Of a stretch of DNA of 64,000 nt, positions 33,808-46,500 are shown one piece after another. Numbering within the stretch: the first letter of the stretch is position 1; every line of letters begins with the position of its first letter. The DNA is taken from positions 32,730,501-32,794,500 of the forward strand of contig NC_050098.1 of assembly GCF_902167145.1 (NCBI RefSeq), given 5' to 3'. Made by a program: the position numbers and the translations under genes. The notes under the pieces were generated by a model that saw only the letters and a list, made by a program, of their open reading frames with translations, was not told the DNA's origin and did no database searches. The stretch is from Zea mays. Lineage: Eukaryota > Streptophyta > Magnoliopsida > Poales > Poaceae.

Positions 33808-34968
33808 TGAAAGTCGCCTAGAGGGGGGTGAAAAGGAGGAAACTGAAATTTACAAGCTTTAAGCACAACTACAAGCCGGGGTTAGCGTTAGAAATAAAAC
33901 CGAGTCCGAAAGAGAGGGTAAAAACAAATCAACCAAAGAAAATAGAGCGAATGACACAGTGATTTGTTTTACCGAGGTTCTGTTCTAATGAACCTAGTCC
34001 CCGTTGAGGTGTTCACAAAGACCGGGTCTCTTTCAACCCTTTCCCTCTCTCAAATGGTCACCTAGACCGAGTGAGCTTTCTCCTTAATCAAACGGGTCAC
34101 TTAGACCCCTCACAAGGACCACCACAACTTGGTGTCTCTTGCTTTGATTATAAGTGTTTGAAGAACAAGAATGGGAAGAAGAAAGCGATCTAAGAACAAG
34201 AGCTCAAAGAACACGAGCAAAACTCTCTCTAGTCACTATTTGTTTGGAGTGGATTTGGAACTTGGAGAGGCTTTGATTCTAATGAATTGTGTCTCATATT
34301 GATTGCACTAGCTCTTGTATTGAATGTGAAATCTGAAAAACTTGGATGCTTGGAGTGGTGGTGGTTGGGAGGGTATTTATAGCCCCAACCACCAAAACAA
34401 CCGTTGGGGAGGGCTGATGTCGATGGGCGCACCGGACAGTCCGGTGCGCCAGCCACGTTACCCAACCGTTAGGGTTCTGACGGTTTTGACCGTTGGAGCT
34501 CTAACAGCTTGGGGCACCGGAGATGCACTGTTCACTGTCCGGTGCACCTTCTGGCGCTGCTCTGACTCTGCGTGAACTGTCCGCTCACTGTAGCGCTTTT
34601 GCAGGTGTCGGTTGGAGTCGACCGTTGCGCTGGAGTCGTTGCTCCGCTGGCACACCGGACAGTCCGGTGGCCCACCGGACAGCCCGGTGAATTATAGCGG
34701 AGCGGCTCTCTAGAAACCCGAAGGTGAAGAGTTCAGTCTGTACGGTCCATGGGGCACCGGACAGTCCGGTGCGCTAGACCAGGTTCTCTTCGGTTTCTTT
34801 TACTCTTTTCTTTTGAACCCCAACTTTGATCTTTTTATTGGTTTGTGTTGAACCTTTAGCACTTGTAGAACATATAATCTAGAGCAAACTGGTTAGTCCA
34901 ATTATTTATGTTGGACATTTCAACCACCAAAATTATTTAGGAAAAGGTTTGACCCTATTTCCCTTTCA
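33808..34968 (-). repeat. Copia 3 3' LTR
   Basis: 1161 bp. TATA box GGGGCTATAAATAC on the minus strand (about 34373-34386). CCGGACAGTCCGG palindromes near 34433, 34655, 34675 and 34757. Confidence 0.92.
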
Positions 34969-35841
34969 ATCTCCCCCTTTTTGGTGATTGACGCCAACAC
35001 AAACCAAAGCAAATATATAAGTGCAGTATTGAACTAGTTTGCATAAGGTAAGTGCAAAGGTTGCTTGGAATTAAACCAATTTATACTTTCACTAGATATG
35101 AATGGATTGCTTTCTTTCTTTTAACATTTTGGACCACATTTGCACCACAAGTTTTGTTTTTGCAAATTATTTTGGAAAATCTTTTCAAAGTCCTTTTGCA
35201 AATAGTCAAAGGTATATGAATAAGATTTCGAGAAGCATTTTCAAGATTTGAAATTTTCTCCCCCTCATTCAAATGCTTTTTCCTTTGACTTAAACAAAAT
35301 TCCCCCTGGATGAAAATCTCCTCTTAGTGTTCAAGAGGGTTTTACCAATTGAAAGAAGACCAAATATTTTAGATACCAATTTGAAAAATCCTCTTTTAAA
35401 TATTTCATCATAAGATACCAATTGAAAACCTAAACTTTGAAATTGATGGTGGTGCGGTCCTTTTGCTTTGGGATATATTTCCAATTGAAAACTTATTTTT
35501 AAACTTTGAAATTGATGGTGGAGCGGTCCTTTTGCTTTGGGCTATATTTCTCTCCCCTTTGGCATTAATTGCCAAAAACGGAGTCTTTAGAGCCCTTGTA
35601 ACTTTCTCCTCATTGGTATGAGTAATAAGAGTGAAGATTATACCAAAGTGGAGAGCGGTGTTGAGTGACGACGAAGGGTAAATAATACCGATAGAGTGGA
35701 GTGGAAGCCTTGTCTTCGCCGAAGACTCCATTTCCCTTTCAATCTACGACTTAGCATAAAGATACACTTGGAAACACATTAGTCGTAGCAAATGAAAGAG
35801 ATATGATCAAAGGTATATGAATGAGCTATGTGTGCAAAGTG
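34969..35841 (-). other. Copia 3 3' noncoding region
   Basis: From the PPT (about 34969-34983 on the minus strand) to the RNase H stop. No coding sequence. A roughly 60-bp direct repeat containing AACTTTGAAATTGATGGTGG and CGGTCCTTTTGCTTTGGG occurs at about 35434-35475 and 35498-35540, which creates the short duplicated ORFs seen here. Confidence 0.75.
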
Positions 35842-38800
35842 TCAATCAAAGTTCCGAGAATCAAGTATATTTAGCTCATTCCTAAGTTTGGTAAAGGTTT
35901 TCTCATCTAATGGTTTGGTAAAGATATCAGCTAATTGTTCTTTTGTGCTAACATAGGCAATCTCGATATCCCCTCTTTGTTGGTGATCCCTCAAAAAGTG
36001 ATACCGAATGGCTATGTGCTTACTGCGGCTGTGTTCAACGGGATTATCCGCCATGCGGATTTCACTCTCATTATCACATAGGAGAGGGACTTTGCTTAAT
36101 TTGTAGCCATACTCCCTAAGGGTTTGCCTCATCCAAAGCAATTGCGCACAACAATGGCCTACGGCAATGTACTTGGCTTCGACGGTAGAAAGAGCTACTG
36201 AGTTTTGTTTCTTTGAAGCCCAAGACACCAGGGATCTCCCCAAAAACTAACAAGTCCCTGATGTGCTCTTCCTATCAATTTTACACCCTGCACAATCAGC
36301 ATCTGAATACCCTATTAAATCAAAGGTGGATCCCCTGGGGTACCAAAGACCAAACTTAGGTGTATGAACTAAATATCTCAAGATTCTTTTCACAGCCCTA
36401 AGGTGAACTTCCTTAGGATCGGCTTGGAACCTTGCACACATGCATACGGAAAGCATAATATCCGGTCGAGATGCACATAAGTAGAGTAAAGATCCTATCA
36501 TCGACCGGTATACCTTTTGATCTACGGATTTACCTCCCGTGTCGAGGTCGAGATGCCCATTAGTTCCCATGGGTGTCTTGATGGGCTTGGCATCCTTCAT
36601 TCCAAACTTGGTGAGTATATCTTGAATGTACTTGGTTTGGCTGATGAAGATGCCCTCTTGGAGTTGCTTTACTTGAAATCCTAGGAAATACTTCAACTCC
36701 CCCATCATAGACATCTCGAATTTTTGAATCATTATCCTACTAAACTCTTCACAAGTAGATCTGTTAGTAGACCCAAATATGATGTCATCAACATAAATTT
36801 GGCATACAAACAAATCATTTGCAATGGTTTTAGTAAAGATTGTAGGATCGGCTTTGCCGACTTTGAAACCATTAGTGATAAGGAAATCTCTTAGGCATTC
36901 ATACCATGCTCTTGGGGCTTGCTTGAGCCCATAAAGCGCCTTAGAGAGTTTATAAACGTGATTAGGGTACTCACTATCTTCAAAGCCGTGACGTTGCTCA
37001 ACATAGACCTCTTCCTTGATTGGTCCATTGAGGAAGGCACTTTTCACGTCCATTTGATAGAGCTTAAAGCCATGGTAAGTAGCATAGGCAAGTAATATGT
37101 GAATTGACTCAAGCCTAGCTACGGGTGCATAGGTTTCACCGAAATCCAAACCTTCGACTTGTGAATATCCTTTGGCTACAAGTCGGGCTTTGTTCCTTGT
37201 CACCACACCATGCTCATCCTGCTTGTTGCGGAATACTCACTTGGTTCCTACAACATTTTGGTTAGGACGTGGAACTAAATGCCATACCTCATTCCTCATG
37301 AAGTTGTTGAGCTCCTCTTGCATTGCCAACACCCAATCCGAGTCTCTTAGTGCATCCTCTACCCTGTATGGCTCAATAGAGGACACAAAAGAGTAATGTT
37401 CACAAAAATGAGCGACACGAGATCGAGTTGTTACCCCCTTATGAATATCGCCGAGGATGGAGTTCACGGGGTGATCTCTTTGTATCGCTTGGTGGACTCT
37501 TGGGTGTGGCGGTCTTTGACCCTGTTCTTCTTGCTCATCTTCCTGGTCTTGATCATTGTCATCTCCCCCTTGATCATTGTCCTCCTCTTGAGGTGGCTCA
37601 TTGTCTTGATCTTCTTCTTCATTGTCTTGAGCTTGATCCTCATCTTGGGTTGGTGGAGATGCTTGATTTGAAGATGATGGTTGATCTTGTGTTTGTGGAG
37701 GCTCTTCGGATTCCTTAGGACACACATCCCCAATGGACATGTTCCTTAGCGTGATGCACGGAGCCTCTTCATCATCTAGCTCATCAAGATCAACTTGCTC
37801 TACTTGAGAGCCATTAGTCTCATCAAACGCAATGTCACAAGAAACTTCAACTAATCCAGTGGATTTGTTGAAGACTCTATATGCCCTTGTGTTTGAGTCA
37901 TAACCAAGTAAAAAGCCTTCTACAGCCTTAGGAGCAAATTTAGATTTTCTACCTCTTTTAACAAGAATAAAACATTTGCTACCAAAGACTCTAAAATATG
38001 AAACATTGGGCTTTTTACCAGTGAGGAGTTCATATGATGTCTTCTTGAGGATTCGGTGAAGGTAGAGCCGGTTGATGGAGTAGCAAGCGGTGTTAATCGC
38101 CTCAGCCCAAAACCGGTCCAGAGTCTTGTACTCATCAAGTATGGTCCTCGCCATGTCCAGTAGAGTTCTATTCTTCCTCTCCACGACACCATTTTGTTGA
38201 GGTGTGTAGGGAGAAGAGAACTCATGCTTGATGCCCTCTTCCTCAAGAAAACCTTCAATTTGAGAGTTCTTGAACTCCATCCCGTTGTCGCTTCTTATTT
38301 TCTTGATCCTTAATCCGAACTCATTTTGAGCCCATCTCAAGAATCCCTTTAAAGCCTCTTGGGTTTGAGATATTTCCTGCAAAAAGAATACCCAAGTGAA
38401 GCGAGAATAGTCATCCACAATTACAAGACAATACTTACTCCCGCCGATGCTTATGTAAGCGATCGGGCCAAATAAATCCATGTGGAGTAACTCAATCGGC
38501 CTGTCGGTCGTCATGATGTTCTTGTGTGGATGATGGGTACCAACTTGCTTCCCTGCTTGACATGCGCTACAAACCCTGTCTTTCTCAAAATGAACATTGG
38601 TTAGTCCCAAAATGTGTTCTCCCTTTAGAAGCTTGTGAAGATTCTTCATCCCAACATGAGCTAGTCGGTGATGCCAGAGCCAACCCATATTAGTATTAGC
38701 AATTAAGCAAGTATCGAGTTCAGCTCTATTAAAATCAACTAAGTATAGTTGGCCCTCTAATACTCCCTTAAATGCTAATGAATCATCACTTCTTCTAAAG

Positions 38801-39094
38801 ACAGTAACACCTAAATCTGTAAAAAGATAGTTGTAACCCATTTTTGCATAATTGAGAAACTGAAAGCAAGTTATAATCTAAAGAATCTACAAGAAAAACA
38901 TTGGAAATAGAATGGTCAGGAGATATAGCAATTTTACCAAGTCCTTTGACCAAACCTTGATTTTCATCCCCGAATGTGATAGCTCTTTGGGGATCTTCAT
39001 TTTTCTCGTAGGAGGGGAACATCCTTTTCTCCCCTGTCATATGGTTTGTGCATCCGCTATCAATGATCCAACTTGAGCCCCCGTATGCATAAAC
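35842..39094 (-). pseudogene. pol: Copia 3 pol: protease, integrase, RT, RNase H
   Basis: Begins at GTT 39094 (VYAYGGSSWIIDSGC), directly after an in-frame TAG at 39095-39097 that also forms a TTTTGTAG|GT acceptor-like site. Protease DSG motif, integrase (MDLFGPIAY; IRSDNGMEFKN; SPYTPQQNGVVERKN), an unusually long Asp/Glu/Gln linker (about 37480-37700), RT with YVDD (36781-36795), RNase H. Breaks: frameshift near 38850, stops at 37237-37239 (Trp to TGA) and 36247-36249 (Gln to TAG). RNase H reads STVEAKY where Copia 1 and 2 have STAEAEY, so a conserved acidic residue is lost. Confidence 0.92.
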
Positions 39095-39107
39095 CTACAA
39101 AACAAGT

Positions 39108-41739
39108 TTAGGCCTTGTTCTTAGGTACCCAAACGGTCTTGGGTCCTTTCACATTAGAAACAAGCACATTGGGTACCCAAACACAAGTCTTGGAGCTCTT
39201 GTGTTTGCCCCCAACATATTTGGCAACTACTTTGCCTGATTTGTTAGTAAGCACATAAGCAACATCAAAAGTCTTAAATGAAATGTTATGATCATTTGAT
39301 GCAACAGGAGATTTCTTTTTAGGCATTTTAACACGGGTAGAATGCCTAGAGCTAGAGGACTCATTCTTATACATAAAAGCATGATGGGAAACACAATGAG
39401 TCTTCTTATCATGAACTCTCCTAATTTTATGCTCAGAATAACCAGCAGGATATAAAATGTAACCCTCGTTATCCTGTGCCATGGGAGCCTTGCCCTTAAC
39501 AAAATTGGACAATTTCTTAGGGGCATTAAGCTTGACATTGTCTCCCTGTTGGAAGCCAATACCATTCTTAATACCAGACCATCTCCCATTATAGAGCATG
39601 CTTCTAGCAAATTTAAAATTTTCATTCTCTATCTCATGCTCATTAATTTTAGCAGTTAGTTGAGCTATGTGATCATTTTGTTCTTTAACTAAAGCTAGGT
39701 GATCATGAATAGCATCAACATTAATATCTTATATCTCATGCAAATAGAAAGATGGTCAACAGTGGATGTAGAGGGTTTGCAAGCATTTAATTCATTAATC
39801 TTAGCATGTGACATGGCATTCTCATCTCTAAGATTGGAAACAGAAATATTGCAAACATTCAATTCCTTAGACTTTGAAATTAAACTAGCATTTTCAATTT
39901 TAAGGCTAGAAATTGATTTATTCAATTTATCAATCTTAGCAATTAAACTAGCATTATCATTTTTAAGATTGACAATTGAATCATGACAAACATTTGATTT
40001 TTCAACCTTAGCAAATAAATTACCGTTCTCATTCCTAAGGTTGGAAATGGTGTCATGGCAAATGCTAAGCTCATTAGTTAATTTTTCACATTTCTCTATT
40101 TCCTGAGCATAAGCATTTTTAACTTTAACATGCTTTTTGTTTTCCTTAATAAGGAATTCCTCTTGGCTATCCAAGAGTTCATCCTTCTCATGAATGGCAC
40201 CTATCAATTCATTCAATTTTTTTTCTTTTTGTTGCATGTTTAAGTTGGCAAAAAGAGCAAGCAAATCATCCTCATCTTCACTAGAGCTACCTTCATCACT
40301 AGATGTTGTATATTTAGTGGAGGCTTTAGATTTTACCTTCTTCTTTTTGCCGTCCTTTGCCATGAGGCACTTGTGGCCGACGTTGGGGAAGAGGAGGCCT
40401 TTGGTGATGGCGATGTTGGTGGCGTCCTCGTCGGAGGAGGAGTCGGTGGAGCTCACATCGGAGTCCCATTCCCGACACACATGGGCATCGCCACCCTTCT
40501 TCTTGTAGTATCTTTTCTTTTCCTTCCTCTTTCCCTTCTTGTCATCGCCCCTGTCACTCTCACTAGATAATGGACATTTAACTATAAAATGACCAGGCTT
40601 ACCACATTTGTAGCACACTTTCTTGGAGCGGGGTTTGTAATCTTTCCTCATCCTTTGCTTGAGGATTTGGCGGAAGCTCTTGATGATGAGCGCCATTTCC
40701 TCGTTGTCGAGCTTGGAGGAGTCGATGGGGAGTCTACTTGACGTAGACTCTTCTTTCTTCTCCTCCGTCGCTTTGAATGCAACGGGTTGCACCTCGGGTG
40801 TGGAGGTGCCGCCTTGCTCGACGATTTGTTTAGAGCCTCTGATCATCAACTCAAAGCTCACAAACTTTCCTATAACCTCCTCGGGAGACATTAGCTTATA
40901 TCTAGGATCACCACGGATTAATTGAACTTGTGTAGGATTACGAAAAACAAGTGATCTTAGAATAACCTTGACCATTTCATGGTCATCCCATTTGGTGCTC
41001 TCGAGGTTGCGCACTTGGTTAACCAAGGTCTTGAGCCGGTTGTACATGGCTTGTGGCTCCTCTCCTTGGTTGAGGATGAATCGACTGAGCTCCCCCTCGA
41101 TCGTCTCTCGCTTGGTGATCTTGGTCACCTCATCCCCTTCGTGTGCGGTCTTTAGCACGTCCCAAATCTCCTTGGCACTCTTCAACCCTTGCACCTAATT
41201 ATACTCCTCTCGACATAGAGAGGCGAGGAGTATAGTAGTGGCTTGGGAGTTGAAGTGCCGGATTTGGGCGACTTCGTCCGAGTCGTAGCCTTCATCCCCC
41301 ACGGGTGGTACCTGCGCTCCAAATTCAACAATGTCCCAAATGCTAGCGTGGAGTGTGGTTAGATGATGCCTCATTTTATCACTCCACATACAATAGTCTT
41401 GACCGTCAAAACAGGTGGTTTGCCTAATGGGACAGAAAGTAAAGGAGTGCGTTTGGAAATGTGGGGATAGCGTAAGGGAATCTTACTAAACTTCTTGCGC
41501 TCATGGCGCTTAGAAGTGACGGGCAGAGTGTCGGAGCCAGAGGTGGATGGCGATGAGGAATCGGTCTCGTGGTAGACCACCTTCTTCATCTTCTTTTTCT
41601 TGTCGCCGCTCCGATGCGACTTGGTATGCGGAGGGGATCCCTTCATTTTGTTGCCGGACTCCCCCGATGGAGCCTTCCCGTGGCTTGTAGACTTGTCACC
41701 GCCGGTCATGATCTCCTTCTTGGCATGATCTCCCGACAT
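39108..41739 (-). pseudogene. gag: Copia 3 gag
   Basis: ATG at 41739 (MSGDHAKKE). Basic N-terminus, UBN2-like gag core (about 40770-41190), CCHC knuckle (CYKCGKPGHFIVKC, about 40570-40615), acidic Ser-rich region, then a long coiled coil built from a repeated pattern of the type NLRNEN / NLKNDN / SLKIEN (about 39760-40100), and a basic tail ending WVPKNKA. Breaks: frameshift near 41395, stop at 41195-41197, frameshift near 39740. The pol frame is +1 relative to this frame, as in Copia 1. Confidence 0.9.
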
Positions 41740-41772
41740 CACTTCGAGTGGTTAAACTCTAATGAAGTACCG

Positions 41773-41785
41773 GGCTTTGATACCA
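41773..41785 (-). promoter_or_regulatory. Copia 3 primer-binding site (tRNA-iMet)
   Basis: Minus strand TGGTATCAAAGCC, two bases from the 5' LTR. One base differs from the Copia 1 PBS. Confidence 0.92.
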
Positions 41786-41787
41786 AT

Positions 41788-42960
41788 TGAAAGTCGCCTA
41801 GAGGGGGGTTAATAGGCGAAAACTGAAATTTACAAGCTTTAAGCACAACTACAAGCCGGGGTTAGCGTTAGAAATAAAACTGAGTCCGAAAGAGAGGGTA
41901 AAAACAAATCAACCAAAGAAAATAGAGTGGATGACATGGTGATTTGTTTTACCGAGGTTTGGTTCCAATGAACCTAGTCCCCGTTGGGGTGGTCACAAAG
42001 ACCGTGTCTCTTTCAACCCTTTCCCTCTCTCAAACGATCACCTAGACCGAGTGAGCTTTCTCCTTAATCAAACGGGTCACTTAGACCCCTCACAAGGACC
42101 ACCACAACTTGGTGTCTCTTGCTTTGATTACAAGTGTTTGAAGAAAAATAATGGGATGAAGAAAGCGATCCAAGAACAAGAGCTCAAAGAACACGAGCAA
42201 AACTCTCTCTCTAGTCACTATTTGTTTGGAGTGGATTTGGGACTGGGATAGGCTTTGATTCTATTGATTTGTCTTGTATTGATTGCACTAGCTCTTGTAT
42301 TGAATGTGAAATCTAAAAAACTTGGATGCTTGGAGTGGTGGTGTTTGGGGGGTATTTATAGCTCCAACCACCAAAACAGCCGTTGGGGAGGGTTGCTGTC
42401 GATGAGCGCACCAGACAGTCCGATGCGCCAGCCACATCACCCAACCGTTAGGGTTCTGACGGTTTTGACCGTTGGAGCTCTGACAGCTTGGGGCACCGGA
42501 CAGGCACTGTTCACTGTCTGGTGCGCCTTCTGGCGCTGCTCTGACTCTGCGCGAACTGTTCGCACACTGTAGCGCTTTTGCAGGTGTCCGTTGGAGTCGA
42601 CCGTTGCACTAGAGCTGTTGCTCCACTGGCACACCAGACAGTCCGGTGGCCCCTCGGACAGTCCAGTGAATTATAGTGGAGCGGCTCTCCAGAAACTCGA
42701 AGGTGAAGAGTTCAGCCTGTACGGTCCCTGGGGCACCGGATTGTCCGGTGCTGTGTCCGGTGCGCCAGACCAGGGTTCTCTTCGGTTTCTTTTACTCTTT
42801 TCTTTTAAACCCTAACTTTGATATTTTTATTGGTTTGTGTTGAACCTTTAGCACCTGTAGAACATATAATCTAGCGCAAACTAGTTAGTCCAATTATTTG
42901 TGTTGGCCATTTCAACCACCAAAATTATTTAGGAAAAGGTTTGACCCTATTTCCCTTTCA
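41788..42960 (-). repeat. Copia 3 5' LTR
   Basis: 1173 bp, closely similar to 33808-34968. The last palindrome (about 42732-42765) carries an extra half unit (GTCCGGTGCTGTGTCCGGTG) compared with the other LTR. TATA box GGAGCTATAAATACC on the minus strand, about 42350-42365. Confidence 0.92.
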
Positions 42961-42965
42961 TTTAC

Positions 42966-43530
42966 CTTTTTGGGTTACTATGGTTAGCTTATGCTATTGC
43001 TTTAACTTAATCAATGAACATGATGTGAATATTTATGATACGATGATGTTATCCCGATGATGATTTTGTGATAATTTAGGGGACTCAGGCCATTTTCCTG
43101 AGTACCCCTCCGTATGGACCTATTCGTTGAGTAACCACCTGAGATAACAGTGCAACCATGAGGGTGGAATGGGACGCCCTTAGCTGATTAATTAAATGAA
43201 CATGTGGGTGTAGTTGGCATTGCCTGAGGGCCGTCAATGGGGGCGGGGGCATAGTGCTCGCTCTGCCAAGGGGGGTGCAGAGGTTCATTCGATTTGGTTT
43301 TGTTAGTCAGCCACCTTGGGGAGGTGTACTACGTTTATACGACTAGTGAAACCTAACGAGCAGCTATGCACTAGGGGAGTATTTGTAAATTCTACATAGT
43401 GTATCCCTGGCCATTCACCTCCATAGTGAAGATAGGGTCTGTACAACCCAGGCTGGAAAGGGATCACGGCTCGTGGGTAAAGTGTGCAACCTCTGTAGAT
43501 TGTTAGAAACTAGTATATCAGCCGAGCTCA
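42966..43530 (+). mobile_element. Host D LTR, right piece
   Basis: Continues the sequence interrupted by Copia 3. It aligns with the Tekay LTR (about 45960-46340): both have a GGGACGCCC(T)TAGCTGATTAA block, then a GTGGGTAAAG...GCAACCTCTG block and an ACTAGTATA(T)C...GCTCA end. Spacing differs and there are many substitutions, so it is a relative, not a recent copy. Tekay inserted directly after GCTCA (43526-43530). No gene seen. Confidence 0.65.
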
Positions 43531-46500
43531 TGTAATACTCCAAGTTGTATACAAAGAATAATAGAGAGATCTCCTCAATTTTATGTGCCTCATTTGCATC
43601 ATAAAAAGAGCATACACAAAATTTAGAGATTAATCCAAACAAATGATAAAAAATGCATCATGTTGGAGTTTATATGTTTGTGCATTAAATAAAATAATAA
43701 GGTTAATGATAATAATATAATAATTACTAGAAGTAGAATTAAACCCTAAATTTGAAAATAGGGTTTTGAAAATAAGAAGAAGAGGAATGATATAAAAATA
43801 TAAAAATATAAATATCCTTAAACTTATTACTTTTAACTGTGCAAACATAGTGTAAATGATGAGCCATAAAGTTTGAATTTAAACTTGAATTCAAATTGGA
43901 TTTGAAAATGGAGAAAAAGGAATAGACAAAAAAAGAATAAAGCAAAACCGACCTAAATGGGCCGCCCACCTCCATTCCGGCCCACCAGAGTTTCCTCACC
44001 GCGCAGCCCGTCAGCCCTTCTCCCGCGTCGCCTCACTAGGGTCTCTGTCGTGTGGGTCCTCCCCGTCATCCATTCGCGGGCGCGGTCGTCTTCCTACCGC
44101 GCGGCGCCGACACCCCGTCCCCACACTGTCAGCCTGACATGCACGTTTTGCTTGGTGTCGGCTCCCTGCCAGTGGGTCCTCGTGGGCGCTCCTGTAGATC
44201 TTCACCACCGTGCCGCCTTTGTCGCGTTGACTGGCACAACGAACCAGCAATGGCGGAAGACCCGGCTGGCGGAGCTAGCCACTCCTGGTGGCTACAAATT
44301 GAAGCCCTCCTCGAACGCCTTGAGTCTCGCCCGCTCACCAAAACCCTAGTGCTCCGGACATCAAGAACCGCCGCCATGGGATTCTGGTGCCTACGCCTTG
44401 ATTAGTGACCAAGAAGAGACCGGGGACCCTAGGCATCGCGTATAGAACCTGTGTGCGAATAATCGCCTGCGGTTACCATTCCGGGTGCCCGGAATTGCTC
44501 GCCGGACGGGTGCTTCGTACAGCAAGCTATTGACGACAGGGCTCTGCGCTGCGCGACACCTCGGTAGGAAGCCGCTACTGTACTCACGAGTTTTCCTGTT
44601 ACATTTTGCACACCGCGGATAGACAATCTCGATTGCTGAGACGCTAGGCCACCGGCCGGTGATGGTGCCACCGGGAGAAGAAATCACCGCCGTCCACCTC
44701 ACGCTGAAGACCGGATCGGTTTTGCCCCGTATGCACCGGTGAGACTATCTCTGAATTCTTCGCTGTGTCTTTCTCGTTGCGATTGCATCCGTTGGTTAGT
44801 GAGTTGGGCAGTGGGGCGTTGACTGGGGCCACGCCGTCGAGCAGCGCCGTCGTGGGATGCCTGCGCGACTCAGAGGCTCTGGCCGGAGGTGGATGATGGC
44901 CTCGGGCCGTTGGGTAATAGATCAACGGTTAGGATTGCACCTGTGTACCGGATTGGCCAGATAAAATGCAGGCCACCGATCGGTGAGCGTGCGGCTCGGA
45001 TTTGAGGATAGAGTTAACCCTTCGCAATGTTAAAATCTGGTCGCTGATCATCCATCCTGCGGCTTGGGATATCACGTGCATCTCGGCCGTTCGTGGCGAA
45101 TCTCGCGACCGTGGCTTGCTCATATCCCCTTCGTCAGTTCATTTTGCGAATAAGACCCTATTCTTTTACTAAATAAACCTGCGGTCCACTGCACGGGTAA
45201 ACTGAGTCTTAGGAAAACTTACGCCGGGACCCCTGAACTTATCTGTATTAGTGCGCCCAGTCCAGAGAGTCAGAAAAATCAGAAAACAAATATAGAATTG
45301 GATTTTTAATGTAGAAATAAATGCTAGAATTGGTTTAATTCATAGAAAATTCATATGTAGTCCAAATTAATCCATTTCAGTTTCTATAATTTTGTAATAA
45401 TGTTGTTTATCACCCTGTGTCTCTGTTTCAACATGAAAATGGTATTAAATTTAATTTCTTAATTAACCTCGTATCAAATACATAAAACCTTAGGAAATTC
45501 GTATCTCCTCCGTTTTAACTTCGATTTGATCCGTTCAAGTTGCGTTAGTCTCGTAGCAACGCGTAGATTATTATTATTCAGTTTGTAATTATGTTTGGTG
45601 TGATGCTAATTCTGTCGATACCATGCTTGTTTGTATTGCTACGACTAGCAGTGCGGTCACGAGGATCTGAAGAATCACCCTAGTAACTGGAATCTCAAGT
45701 GCCAGGCAAGTTGTGCCCTTGATCACTTACTTTTTCCCAGCCATGTTCTTATTAATTATAATGATCTGCATAGGTTAATTTTGATGGGACCCAATAGGTT
45801 ACCCCAGTTTTGACTATCTTTATACCTTGTTTTGCCACTGAATATTTTTTTGGTAGTACTTGCTATCGCTTATTGTGGTTTTGGGTATGGAGATACACTA
45901 TTCATTACTACACTTTTATTATCTGTTTATTATTACTGTTCATGATAAGATCATTATTGTTAATGGGAACATGGAGCGACCACCCGGGAAAACAGTGCTA
46001 CCACAAGGGTATAATGGGACGCCCTTGGCTGATTAACTAGGAAAGCTAGTGGATGTCTTCCTTACCCGAAAGGGGCAAGGGCAGTAGGGGAGTGGTCAGT
46101 GTAGGGAGGTCCTTGGGTTGATTTTGCTGCGATGGCGGTCAGGCGAGGGATTCCTGCACTGGAGCTTCCTATAAACTATAGCGGGATTTCTGAAGCTAGT
46201 GGAACTTTGTAAAGGCCTCGTAGTGTTACCCTGCCTCGCCTCCTCGGTAGAGGTGTATGGGATTGGCCATCTCTTGGCAGATGGGTAACATGACTTGTGG
46301 GTAAAGATGCGCAACCTCTGCAGAGTGTAAAACTGGTATACTAGCCGTGCTCACGGTCATGAGCAGCTCAGACCCTCACATGATTAATTTATGGAACTTA
46401 AATTTAATTTGACATTTGCATCGCATTTGGGATTATTTTACTATTACTTTCTTTATTATTATTAAGGTTTGGTATTTACTTACACTTAGTAATTGCTAAT

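Larger units (their letters stand above)
33808..42960 (-). mobile_element. Copia 3: full-length Opie/Ji-type Sirevirus, second family
   Basis: Complete Copia element on the minus strand with LTRs 33808-34968 and 41788-42960, and TSD TTTAC at 33803-33807 and 42961-42965. PBS TGGTATCAAAGCC, PPT AAAAAGGGGGAGAT. The LTR sequence (TGAAAGGGAAATAGGGTCAAACC at the 5' end) differs from Copia 1 and 2, and the protein differs along its length, so it is a different but related Sirevirus family. It has more frameshifts than Copia 1. Confidence 0.93.
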
